A program made the position numbers and the translations under genes. This document shows positions 44,863 to 53,356 of a stretch of 64,000 bases of DNA, one piece after another. The stretch's first letter is position 1, and each line of letters begins with the position of its first letter. Source of the stretch: Pseudomonas poae (lineage in GTDB: Bacteria > Pseudomonadota > Gammaproteobacteria > Pseudomonadales > Pseudomonadaceae); contig CP110972.1 of the NCBI GenBank assembly GCA_028869255.1, positions 997,001-1,061,000 on the forward strand. Direction: 5' to 3'. The notes under the pieces are model-generated. The model saw only the letters and a list, made by a program, of their open reading frames with translations, ran no database searches and was not told the DNA's origin.

Positions 44863-45345
44863 ATGCCCGTCACACCCCATCAAAGTCCCCCAATCACTTT
44901 GGTCCTAACTCAACAAAGCGATTTGGATAATCTTGTCGCCATTCGAATTGAGGCCATGCGCGAAAGTCTGGAGCGTGTTGGGCGATTTGATCCAGTGCGC
45001 GCGCGCGAGCGGTTTCTTAGCGGCTTTGAAGCTCGCAACACGCGCTACATCGAGGTATCTGGAGAGAGGGTTGGTTTTGTAGTGATCAAGCACCTCCACA
45101 ATGAACTCTTGCTCGACCACTTGTATGTGAGACCGAGCGCGCAAGGATCAGGTGTAGGGTCTGCTGTTCTCATTCAGATTTTCAAAGAGGCGGATGCGGC
45201 TGCGCTCCCTATTAAAGTGGGCGCGCTCAAAGAAAGCGCTTCGAATCGCTTTTATACCCGCCATGGCTTCCAGTTCATCGAAAGCAGTGAATTCGACAAT
45301 TATTATGTTCGTCAAAGTGTTCCCGCGATTGGCCCAGCTTGCTAG
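44863..45345 (+). CDS. GNAT family acetyltransferase
   Basis: The protein has about 160 residues. The acetyl-CoA loop VRPSAQGSGVGSAVL and the later ESASNRFYTRHGFQFIE segment are typical. The ATG at 44863 has GGAGCACAAG before it and is preferred over 44842. The acceptor substrate is unknown. Confidence 0.85.
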   Translation: MPVTPHQSPPITLVLTQQSDLDNLVAIRIEAMRESLERVGRFDPVRARERFLSGFEARNTRYIEVSGERVGFVVIKHLHNELLLDHLYVRPSAQGSGVGSAVLIQIFKEADAAALPIKVGALKESASNRFYTRHGFQFIESSEFDNYYVRQSVPAIGPAC

Positions 45346-45450
45346 CTGGATATGATGCGTCTTGGTGTACGTTTTGACACAGTCTGGGCAGGATGCGGCC
45401 TATTCCGAACGCCAGCGCTGCGCCAGAAGCGGAGCCGCACCGAACATCCC

Positions 45451-45894
45451 TCACGCTCGGCGTTTATACGTCAGGTAATCATGGGCACCGGTGCCGGTGC
45501 ATAAAAACCCCGCCTTCTCGTACATCCTCTTCGCGGGGTTATCATGTCGCACACTCAAGCTCAACTGCGTGAATCCGTGCTGCGCCGCGTCCAGGGCATA
45601 GGCTTCCAAGAGGGCCATTCCCACGCCGCTACGACGATGTTCCGGCGTTACATGGATAGTGCAAAGCTCTGCGTAATTCTGCTCAGGTATCCAGAGTGAG
45701 TAACCTGCGAAGGTATTACCCATGAACGCGACTTTCAGACGGTCAAAGTTCTCTACCCAACGAGTCAGGTGCCTTTCCAGTTGGGTTCGCCACGATGCTT
45801 CATGCTCGGGCTCCCAACAACGGATATAACTTTCCTCGCCTCGGTAGATGGCCGGAAGGTCGGTAACGAGTGCTTGTCTGAGTTGTAGCGCCAT
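45451..45894 (-). CDS. GNAT family acetyltransferase
   Basis: The 147-residue protein has the motif A loop VTPEHRRSGVGMALLEAY and the C-terminal NPAKRMYEKAGFLCTG segment. It is unrelated in detail to the acetyltransferase at 44863. The substrate is unknown. Past it, 45895-46136 holds no gene. Confidence 0.86.
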   Translation of the reverse strand: MALQLRQALVTDLPAIYRGEESYIRCWEPEHEASWRTQLERHLTRWVENFDRLKVAFMGNTFAGYSLWIPEQNYAELCTIHVTPEHRRSGVGMALLEAYALDAAQHGFTQLSLSVRHDNPAKRMYEKAGFLCTGTGAHDYLTYKRRA

Positions 45895-46136
45895 TCCATT
45901 AGCCTTTGATGATGTGAAGGTATGTTATGGCCTGCCTGACATTTCGCAAAGCCTGAGGTGAGTCGCAGTCCGGGTGCAGCGCGAGGTTCCGCGCGGCTAG
46001 CAGCCGCTCATGAACCGCCGCATTCTGAATCGCCCCTGGTTTCATAGACGCCTTCAAGCTTCAAGGAAAGGCGGCTAACCCTGCGTAACTGCCCGCTTCT
46101 AGCCGCTAGCTGCCTGCCACCGTCCCAAAAAATCAC

Positions 46137-46167
46137 CGAGCCGTCATCATGTAAGTACGACGACTCG
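46137..46167 (-). terminator. Terminator of DUF6124 copy 2
   Basis: CGAGCCGTC-N13-GACGACTCG is followed leftward by a T-rich stretch (TGATTTTTT), thirty bases after the gene's stop. It is the counterpart of the terminator at 35596. Confidence 0.65.
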
Positions 46168-46197
46168 CTGATCTGTCGTGTTACAGACTTTAAAGTC

Positions 46198-46530
46198 TTA
46201 GCTTCCGGCCACAGCGGCCTCGCGCTCCATCAGCCGGTCCATCAACAAAACTCCCAACTCACTCAACTGGTGAATCGCCAGCGCCACATCGCGCTGCTTG
46301 CCGGTCAAATCCTCCGACAGGTCGAGCAACAGGGCGGTGACTGAGGAAAAGGTTTCGTAGCTGTTGGTGATCAGGGTTTCGCTGCTGGCGTCTGCGGCGA
46401 CGTTGAACAGCGCTGGGGGAGGTAGAGGTGGGGCGGTTTCTGGATTGAGATAGTGGTCTATGGCGCGATGCGCGGCCCTTTTAAGTTTCGGGTCCGGCTC
46501 GTTTGGAGGGTTGGGGGTAACTTTGAACAT
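46198..46530 (-). CDS. DUF6124 family protein, copy 2
   Basis: The 110-residue protein is almost identical to the one at 35629-35961. DNA identity stays high through the gene and then through most of the leader. The start at 46530 (MFKVTPNPPNEPDP) is clear by comparison with copy 1, although a longer frame runs into the leader. The function is unknown. Confidence 0.88.
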   Translation of the reverse strand: MFKVTPNPPNEPDPKLKRAAHRAIDHYLNPETAPPLPPPALFNVAADASSETLITNSYETFSSVTALLLDLSEDLTGKQRDVALAIHQLSELGVLLMDRLMEREAAVAGS

Positions 46531-46856
46531 ACTTGGAATTTCCCACTTTAGGGCCGTCACCTCTGAGCTACTAAACAAAGGGGTGGCAGCTGTGCGCAGG
46601 TTAGTAGACCGGGGAATTCCAAGAAAGCCGGCGCGCCCGAGGACGCCCTGCGCACAGCCACCATCAAGCACGGACGAGACCGTCCGATAGATGAAGCTCA
46701 TGCACTGACTGGAATAACCCCAGGCTACTAAACCCGATCACTGAGTTGTCAGCGACCGAGCCACCTTAGAGGCGCCCACTGCAGCGCACAAGCCGGCGGA
46801 TTCTGACGCAAGCGTAGGCAAGGGAGCAAGGTGCTGTCGCCTCGGACTTTCCTGTT
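46531..46856 (-). ncRNA. Structured leader of DUF6124 copy 2
   Basis: The layout is the same as at 35962-36284: A 46647-46662 with A' 46582-46600, B 46601-46607 with B' 46568-46574. V1 46615-46623 (AATTCCAAG) pairs with V2 46532-46540 (CTTGGAATT), one base before the start codon. V1/V2 differ entirely from those of copy 1 yet remain perfectly complementary. A further TTTAGTAGCC-like repeat lies farther upstream (about 46728-46738). In my reading the rest of this stretch is non-coding. Confidence 0.57.
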
Positions 46857-46925
46857 TCACGGCTTGGTGTAGGACATGCCCTCATTCTGCAAAACAATAG
46901 GGCGTGCCACGGACTGCAAATAGCG
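46857..46925 (-). pseudogene. Second remnant of a flavin monooxygenase 3' end
   Basis: The sequence TGTAGGACATG..CTCATTCTGCAAAACAATA follows the same stop-proximal order as the intact gene at 49993-50035, then diverges after about 70 bases. It adjoins DUF6124 copy 2 just as the remnant at 36285 adjoins copy 1. Confidence 0.6.
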
Positions 46926-47169
46926 CGAAAAGGGTGTAAAAACATCCCCCCTGCTTCTGTATCCATTTAGCGCAACCAACCCACGCTGGCGGCTTTTTGT
47001 CAGGGAAAGCGAAGCTTGACAAGCGGTATGGCATTTACTATTTATTAAGGGTCATGTTTTGGAGTTATTATTTTTCACATGGCAATTATTGTACATTTAC
47101 ACGCTAAGCAAACCTATCCGAGCCTAGAAGTTTGTAGTTGGGCGAATCGATTCTCGAGGAGCGTTTCGT

Positions 47170-47643
47170 ATGTCAGAGACTACAGATTTAAAAAAGCCGA
47201 GCATAACGGATTTTAGCAATACAAAGGCCTTGGCCCCGGAGACCATTCTGCAATTGAACAGTCGATTGAAAGAATCGGCAAAGCTACATGATGTTTGGAT
47301 TGACCCAATATTTTTTAATGGCGGTACTATTTCGGTATTGGTGTTGACGACGCTGGCAACCCTTTTGCCGAAAACCGACTATGACGGTTGGGCGCCTATA
47401 TGTGCAGCGATTGCTGGTCTGTTTGTTGCCTCCGAGCGGGCTCTAGGTTTTGGTGCGCGTTGGCGCTATCACCGCGAAATGCGCTTTTCGTATGAGTCAA
47501 TTATCGACATGTTAGGTTTTTACCCGTACCTCCCTGAGGATGAGCGCCCCAAGTACCTTCGAGATATCTTTGCCGCCTTATATGCTGTTCGATCCCGAGA
47601 GTCCGCTATTCCAAATGCGGGGACTAATTCAGAGCCCACTTGA
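47170..47643 (+). CDS. Two-helix membrane protein, SLATT-like
   Basis: The 157-residue protein has two adjacent membrane helices (about residues 52-66 and 78-92), then ERALGFGARWRYHREMRFSYESI, the pattern of SLATT domains, which are pore-forming effectors in several conflict systems. The N-terminal 45 residues are soluble. GAGGAGCG precedes the ATG. The region is AT-rich compared with the flanks. It stands directly before the 696-residue gene, so the two could be a defence-type pair. The domain call rests on pattern only. Confidence 0.55.
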   Translation: MSETTDLKKPSITDFSNTKALAPETILQLNSRLKESAKLHDVWIDPIFFNGGTISVLVLTTLATLLPKTDYDGWAPICAAIAGLFVASERALGFGARWRYHREMRFSYESIIDMLGFYPYLPEDERPKYLRDIFAALYAVRSRESAIPNAGTNSEPT

Positions 47644-47794
47644 ACGTCAGTCGTTAATAGGTAAGGATACCTCTTTTAGCTGACCGGATGCCTCGCCCTG
47701 CTGGCCTAAGAATGGGCTAGGCAGTCCCGAGCCAGCAAATCGCATAAGCCGGCCCGGCATCGAATTTCGGGGGGGTATTTGACAGGGAGTTAGT

Positions 47795-49885
47795 ATGAGA
47801 TTGCACCAAAGTATGATGTTGAGCATGGCGCGAAAGCGCCAGCTTTCCCACCCAACATCCGAAACGGGTTTGGATATTAAGGAATGGCAGAAAGTCTTCG
47901 AAAGCCTGACGGACAATAACCCAATTGATCGTTCGATAGCGGAGGCAGCCAGCTGGTTGGGTGTGCATTTCAAGCGGGTAACCTTTACGCGTGAACATCA
48001 TAAGTTGAGCAAGGATGAGAGCTTAGTGCTGAAGGATATCCTGCATGCCCATCTTGCAGCCGCTAACCTTGGATATGCACAAGTCTCTGCGCAGCAAATG
48101 CGTGAGCTAAACCCTGAAGACAATCCGTCTATTGAAAAAATGATCAGCTACAAGACTGACCTCACTCAAGACGGTACAAGAGTCAACGCCAACCAGCTGG
48201 TAATGATGAGGTTGGACAGTATCTGTCCGGCAATTTATGATGCCTTAAGATATAAAAAACGCTTGGAGCAGGTGTACAAAACTTCCGGAGAGAGTGTGCC
48301 AGGGCTTGATAAGTTGACGTTTATCTTAAATGAGCTGAACTGTTCTCAGTTGTACCATAATGGGACGGTTATTTGGCAGGAAGTACTTTTTGGTGACGCC
48401 TATTTCACGTTTGTTTCTGATAAAAGAATCATTCTTGTCTCTAAGCTGAATGACTTGGGCAAGATGAAGGCAATCTGCGACTATCGTAGGGATCATCAAA
48501 GCGGTACGACGTCGCTTCAAGCTAATCAGCTGATTTATAATCCAAACTTTATACTGGGGTCGGCCGCTCCCAAAAGTTTTATCAGGTATGAAAAGAATGG
48601 CGTGTTATCAGTTCATGGCATGGGTCAGTTTGATGAGGTGTTCAGGCGTTATATAAAGGCACGATGGGTTGAGCCGTTTTTAGGCATTGAGGAGCATCTG
48701 TTTGGCCTAATGCAGGTGAAGTGCCCTGAAGATCCCCACGGGCAAAGCTACTCATTGCGCGATATCTTGCTTGTATGGTTTCACCTGACACTGATTGCCC
48801 ATCAAATATCTGATCAAAAGGGCCATTCCTCACCCAACGATCTGAAGGGGCTTCTGGACTACTGCATTTGGTTCAATCGCCTAGAGTTAATCCACGTACT
48901 GGCTCTGGTGACTGCATTTGATGAGCCTTTGGTAGCGTCGATAATGAGCTTCCTCACCTATGAAGCGGCCAGCATCCAGGATGATCTTTGGCTGAAGCCC
49001 CTGCTCGCCATCGAGCAAGAGGTAGCGTTATCCATTGGTGCGCTGCTCACCGCCAACCTGCGCAGGAATGTGGACATGTGGCTCCCATTGGTAGACCCCA
49101 AATCGAATCTGCGTGGTGGCCACTTTGAGAAGTACATGGTGAGGGTGATGGAGGAATGCAAGGCGGGAAGCAGTGCTATCTGTGAACACTTGAAGTGGAC
49201 CGGTGCGATTGATCTGAACTATGGCGCAAAGGAAGAGGAAGTCGATCTTACGTTCAGCTTTGGTAAAACCATCGTCGTGGTAGAACTGCGTAGTCGCAGA
49301 ATCCCGATTACTCCACTGGACTATCACAATGCTCTGCATGAAAAGGACAGTGGAATCCACAAAAAGGCAGGCCAAGCCGAAAGAAAGGCGCAGCACGTTC
49401 GCAATCACTTGTCGAAATTCTGCGCAGAGTACTACCCAGACTTGAGCGATTGTTTGAACGATGTGGTGGTGCATCCACTGGTAGTCATCAATGACCAGTT
49501 CCATGCTGGATTCCCGTTTGGCAATACGCCAGTGTTGGACGAGCATCTTCTCAAACACTTCCTCAAGGATGGCCGAGTGAAGTTCGTCGCTAAAAGTGCC
49601 TCGGACTATCGATATGCGGTTGTTTTGTATGAATCTTTGGAAGAAGCAGAGCAAGCATTCATGCACTATGCAATGTCCCCGACGATTGTTGAGGTACACG
49701 CTGCGTCGCTTGGGGAAATCCACAATGTTCATCACATTGCGCAAGGTGAAATCCCCATGCATTGGCATACCTATGATGTGCTTGAGCCAGAGGGTGAGGA
49801 GCAAACGCTCGCCGCCATCAGCGATCTCCGTGTCGGGAAATTGATTGATATGAGAAAAGAGCGCTCACCCCTGAATACGCCATAG
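47795..49885 (+). CDS. Large protein with a nuclease-like core, partner of the SLATT-like gene
   Basis: The 696-residue protein has no signal peptide or membrane helix. In the last third a strand-rich segment reads EEVDLTFSFGKTIVVVELRSRR (about residues 481-502). It resembles the D...E-x-K core of PD-(D/E)XK nucleases, but with Arg (E497-L-R499) in place of Lys. A helical KKAGQAERKAQHVRNHL follows. No helicase, methylase or other domain is seen in the first 440 residues. The gene is AT-rich and lies 151 bases after the SLATT-like gene, with GGGAG before the ATG. A role in defence is inference. Confidence 0.55.
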   Translation: MRLHQSMMLSMARKRQLSHPTSETGLDIKEWQKVFESLTDNNPIDRSIAEAASWLGVHFKRVTFTREHHKLSKDESLVLKDILHAHLAAANLGYAQVSAQQMRELNPEDNPSIEKMISYKTDLTQDGTRVNANQLVMMRLDSICPAIYDALRYKKRLEQVYKTSGESVPGLDKLTFILNELNCSQLYHNGTVIWQEVLFGDAYFTFVSDKRIILVSKLNDLGKMKAICDYRRDHQSGTTSLQANQLIYNPNFILGSAAPKSFIRYEKNGVLSVHGMGQFDEVFRRYIKARWVEPFLGIEEHLFGLMQVKCPEDPHGQSYSLRDILLVWFHLTLIAHQISDQKGHSSPNDLKGLLDYCIWFNRLELIHVLALVTAFDEPLVASIMSFLTYEAASIQDDLWLKPLLAIEQEVALSIGALLTANLRRNVDMWLPLVDPKSNLRGGHFEKYMVRVMEECKAGSSAICEHLKWTGAIDLNYGAKEEEVDLTFSFGKTIVVVELRSRRIPITPLDYHNALHEKDSGIHKKAGQAERKAQHVRNHLSKFCAEYYPDLSDCLNDVVVHPLVVINDQFHAGFPFGNTPVLDEHLLKHFLKDGRVKFVAKSASDYRYAVVLYESLEEAEQAFMHYAMSPTIVEVHAASLGEIHNVHHIAQGEIPMHWHTYDVLEPEGEEQTLAAISDLRVGKLIDMRKERSPLNTP

Positions 49886-49992
49886 TCAATGGCGTGGAAA
49901 CTTGAGTTTAGGGGCGGCGTTGGCACATTGGAATGCAGGCTCCTGTACTTCTCATATCTATGGCTTATTGAGTGGGAACGGCCGTCGCTGTT

Positions 49993-51243
49993 TCACGTTT
50001 TGTTGTAGGACATGTACTCATTCTGCAAAACAATATGGTCCGCCACGTACTTCGCGTCGTGCCAAACCCCATAGATAAACGACGATGCGCGGTTCACCAG
50101 ATTCGGCAGGCCGAGGAAGTAAATCCCGCTCTGCGCCGAGATCCCGCGCTTGTGAAACGGCTCGCCTTTTTCGTCGAACGCGTCGACTTTCAACCAGCTG
50201 AAATCGAACTTGAAACCGGTCGCCCAGAGGATGGTGGTAATGCCAGCCTCGGCCAGGTTCAGGCTGAGGGTCGGGTTGATCAGGCATTGCGGGTCGCGCA
50301 GCAGTTCCCAGGCGTCGGGCTCCAGGGGGAAGGGCAAGCCGTTGGCCTCGATGTAGGCGTCCGCGTCGCGCAGTACATCAAAGTAGGCGCGGTCGCCTTC
50401 GGCCACGTTGTGGGCCAGGCCCGGTTGGAAGGTCATGACGCCGTCGTGCCAGTCCTGGGTCACGCCGACCAGGTGGATGCCTTGATGCGCCAGGCGGCGG
50501 AAGTCCACGGTCTTACCGCCTTCGTAGCCACTGACTGCAAAGGCCACGTGCTTTTTCTTCGGCTGGATTTTGACTTCGTCCCACAGGCCCAGGGCGCCGA
50601 GCCACCAGCAGTAGTCGCGGCTGCGGTAGGCGCGGGGTGGGCGGTAGTGTTCGCCCACGGAGAGGTACACGGTTTTGCCGGCCTTTTGCAGTTCTTCGGC
50701 GATCTGTGAGCCGGAGGCGCCGGCGCCGACGACCAGTACGGCGCCTTCGGGCAACTGGCCGGGGTTCTTGTAGGCCGAGGAGTGCAGTTGATGCACCGGC
50801 GCCGTGGTCGGGACGATGTCGGGGATCGACGGGCGCTGGAACGGGCCGGTCGCGGCCACCACGTTGGCGGCTTCGAATACGCCGGCCGAGGTGGTGATCT
50901 TGAAGCCGGGGCGGCCTACGTGGCGCTCCACTTGCTGCACCTCCACGCCAGTGCGTACCGGGGCTTGCAACTTCTCTACGTAGGCTTCGAAGTAGTCGGC
51001 CATGCGTTCTTTGGGCGGGAAGGCCTCAGGGGAAATGCCCTCGAATTTGAGCCCGGGAAAGCGGTCATGCCAGGCCGGGCCGTTGGCGACCAGTGAGTCC
51101 CAGCGCTCCGAGCGCCAGCGCTCGGCGATACGGCTGCGCTCCAGCACGATGTGGGGCACGCCCATCAGGGACAGGTGCTCGCTCATGGCGACCCCGGCCT
51201 GGCCTGCGCCGACTACCAGGGTGTTGATTGTTTCGACGGACAT
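49993..51243 (-). CDS. Flavin-containing monooxygenase (NAD(P)H/FAD)
   Basis: The 416-residue protein has the FAD fingerprint VVGAGQAGVAMSEHL and the NADPH fingerprint VVGAGASGSQIAEEL, with ATGPFQRPSIP between. The FMO/YUC-like family oxygenates N- or S-containing or carbonyl compounds. It is the last gene of a leftward operon with an AroQ-like protein, a quinone oxidoreductase and a Rid protein. Copies of its 3' end lie at 36285 and 46857. Confidence 0.9.
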   Translation of the reverse strand: MSVETINTLVVGAGQAGVAMSEHLSLMGVPHIVLERSRIAERWRSERWDSLVANGPAWHDRFPGLKFEGISPEAFPPKERMADYFEAYVEKLQAPVRTGVEVQQVERHVGRPGFKITTSAGVFEAANVVAATGPFQRPSIPDIVPTTAPVHQLHSSAYKNPGQLPEGAVLVVGAGASGSQIAEELQKAGKTVYLSVGEHYRPPRAYRSRDYCWWLGALGLWDEVKIQPKKKHVAFAVSGYEGGKTVDFRRLAHQGIHLVGVTQDWHDGVMTFQPGLAHNVAEGDRAYFDVLRDADAYIEANGLPFPLEPDAWELLRDPQCLINPTLSLNLAEAGITTILWATGFKFDFSWLKVDAFDEKGEPFHKRGISAQSGIYFLGLPNLVNRASSFIYGVWHDAKYVADHIVLQNEYMSYNKT

Positions 51244-51319
51244 AGGCGTTTCCTGAAAGTAAGAGGTTTATCAGCAGCACCGAAGGTTCAGTGTGGGAGC
51301 TGTGTTTTCGAATCCGTAT

Positions 51320-51760
51320 TCAAGGTTTGAGTAACGCGGCCACGGCCGTGAGTGCCAGTTCATAGCCCAGCGCCCCCAAGCCTGCGATCACGCCGGTGGC
51401 GGCCTTGGACACGTAGGAGTGGTGCCGAAAGCTTTCGCGCTTCCAGATATTGCTCATGTGCGCTTCGATGATCGGGCCGTCGACGGCCAGCAGCGCGTCG
51501 AGGATCGGCACCGAGCTGTAGCTGAGCCCAGCCGCATTGATCACGATGGCATCGGCGCTGAGCCGCGCTTCCTGAATCCAGTCCACCAGCACGCCTTCGT
51601 GGTTGCTCTGGCGAAAGTCCAGGCTTAGCCCCAGCCCTGCGGCGTGGCGTTGGCAGCGCGCTTCGATGCTGGCGTAGCTCTCGCTGCCGTACGTGCCGTT
51701 GTGGTCCAGCCCGTAGAGGTTGGCGTTGGGCCCATTGAGGAAAAACACGCGGTGGGGCAT
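51320..51760 (-). CDS. Type II dehydroquinase (AroQ)-like protein
   Basis: The 146-residue protein is the AroQ length with FLNGPNANLYG, FRQSNHEGVLVDWI, HMSNIWKRESFRHHSY and VIAGLGALGY. The catalytic Tyr of the lid (GTYG) and the His of EAHMSN are kept. The lid Arg (usually GTREP) is gone and the loop INPGAY is INAAGLSYSS. Paralogues set in catabolic operons may act on other substrates. It is unlikely to be the housekeeping shikimate enzyme. Confidence 0.85.
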   Translation of the reverse strand: MPHRVFFLNGPNANLYGLDHNGTYGSESYASIEARCQRHAAGLGLSLDFRQSNHEGVLVDWIQEARLSADAIVINAAGLSYSSVPILDALLAVDGPIIEAHMSNIWKRESFRHHSYVSKAATGVIAGLGALGYELALTAVAALLKP

Positions 51761-51773
51761 GGGGCTCTCCAGG

Positions 51774-52754
51774 TCAGTGCGCGACGGTCAGTACGACTTT
51801 GCCGACGTTGGCGTTGGCTTCCAGCAGGCGGTGAGCCTCGGCGGCTTGCGCCAGCGGCAGTTGCGTATGGATCTGCGGGTGGACCGCACCGGAGGCGAGC
51901 CAGGGCAAAAAACGTGAGCGGATACACACCGCCAAGCGGGCTTTTTCGGCGTGGCTTTTGGGGCGCAGGGTGGAGGCGCTGAGGCTGAGGTTTTTGCGCA
52001 TCAGCACCTGCAAATCCAGCTCGATCCGGGCGCCTTGCAGGAATGACAAACTCACATGCCGCCCGCCCATGGCCATGGCCGCGAGGTTGCGCGCCACGTA
52101 CGGGCCGCCGACGTTGTCCAGCACCACGTCCACGCCGCGTCCTTCGGTGCAGGCGTTCACCACCTGGACAAAGTCTTCAACGTGGCGATCCACCGCGTGC
52201 CATACGCCGAGGGCTTGCAGCATTGCGACTTTCTGCGGGCCGCCGGCGGTGGCGATCACCCGCGCACCGGCGGCGTGCGCGCACTGCACGGCGAAGCTGC
52301 CGACGCCGCTGGCGGCGCCGTGGATCAGCACGCTGTCGCCGCTGCGCAGGCGGCCCAGTTCAAACAGGTTGTGCCACACGGTAAACGCTGCTTCCGGCAC
52401 CCCGGCGGCATGCTCCAGCGACAGCCCCGTCGGCACCGGCAGGCAATGCGCCGCGTGCGCCACGCAGTAGTCGGCGTAACCGCCGCCATTGAGCAAGGCC
52501 ATCACGCGATCACCGGGGGCAAATTCATCCACACCGCTGCCGACTGCAACCACGATGCCCGCCGCCTCCAGGCCCAGTACATCGGTAATGCCGGGCGGAA
52601 TCGGCGCGCCGCTGCGCTGCATCAGGTCCGGGCGGTTGACACCGGCGGCGGCCACGCGGATCAGCACTTCGCCCGCCAGGGGCGTCGGCACCGGGCGCTG
52701 CACCAACTCCAGCACGTGCGGGCCGCCAGGCTCGCGGGCAATCACGGCGTTCAT
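51774..52754 (-). CDS. NADPH:quinone oxidoreductase-like (MDR superfamily)
   Basis: The 326-residue protein has an N-terminal GroES-like half and the cofactor loop HGAASGVGSFAVQ. It lacks the catalytic zinc ligands of alcohol dehydrogenases, so it belongs to the QOR/PIG3-like branch. Such enzymes reduce quinones or enoyl compounds. The start overlaps the stop of the Rid gene by four bases, which implies coupled translation. Confidence 0.88.
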   Translation of the reverse strand: MNAVIAREPGGPHVLELVQRPVPTPLAGEVLIRVAAAGVNRPDLMQRSGAPIPPGITDVLGLEAAGIVVAVGSGVDEFAPGDRVMALLNGGGYADYCVAHAAHCLPVPTGLSLEHAAGVPEAAFTVWHNLFELGRLRSGDSVLIHGAASGVGSFAVQCAHAAGARVIATAGGPQKVAMLQALGVWHAVDRHVEDFVQVVNACTEGRGVDVVLDNVGGPYVARNLAAMAMGGRHVSLSFLQGARIELDLQVLMRKNLSLSASTLRPKSHAEKARLAVCIRSRFLPWLASGAVHPQIHTQLPLAQAAEAHRLLEANANVGKVVLTVAH

Positions 52755-53173
52755 ACGGTCCAGTCATCCGGCACGACGGCGATCACATCGATCTCCATCA
52801 ACCATTCCGGCTGGCCCAGCCCGGAAATCACCAGCCCGGTGGAAATCGGAAACACCCCTTTAAGCCATTTGCCGACTTCCTGATACACCGGCTCGCGGTA
52901 GCGTGGGTCGATCAGGTAGGTGGTGGTTTTGACGATATGGCTCAGGTCGGAACCCGCCTCCTCAAGCAGTTGCTTGACGTTTTTCATCGCCTGCTCGGCC
53001 TGGGCACGCGGGTCGCCGAGACCGACCAGGTTGCCGTCGAAGTCGGTGCCGATCTGGCCGCGCACATAGATGGTATTGCCGGCGCGCACGGCCTGGCACA
53101 GGTCGTTGTCCAGCGCCTGGTTGGGGTAGGTCTGCTTGGTGTTGAACATACGGATGCGGGTGTGGGTAGGCAT
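52751..53173 (-). CDS. Rid (YjgF/YER057c/UK114) family protein
   Basis: The protein has about 140 residues with NTIYVRGQIGTDFDGNLVGLGD, AEQAMKNVKQLLEEAG and a C-terminal LMEIDVIAVVP. The Arg that defines imine deaminases (normally in P-x-R-x-x-V) is absent; FPISTGLVIS stands there. It therefore probably belongs to a Rid subgroup without standard deaminase activity. It is the first gene of the leftward operon, divergent from the LysR gene. Confidence 0.85.
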   Translation of the reverse strand: MPTHTRIRMFNTKQTYPNQALDNDLCQAVRAGNTIYVRGQIGTDFDGNLVGLGDPRAQAEQAMKNVKQLLEEAGSDLSHIVKTTTYLIDPRYREPVYQEVGKWLKGVFPISTGLVISGLGQPEWLMEIDVIAVVPDDWTV

Positions 53174-53356
53174 AGCGGGCAACTCATCGGAAGCGGGATG
53201 AAACAAGCTTCACATCGCCCCGGTTCTCGCGAAACCAGCATTTGTGCGCGGTAGTGCTTAGGAAAAACCGAAGCCGGTGCAGGTCATCGGCTGGCGCCTG
53301 ACCCGGCACGAACCCTGCAACGCTGCCCGTACAGTCATTGTTGAGGGGCAGGCGTA

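Noticed and set aside
51286..51305. GTGTGGGAGCTGTGT as a REP element
   Set aside because: It is only a partial half-arm with no partner, too short to call a repeat.
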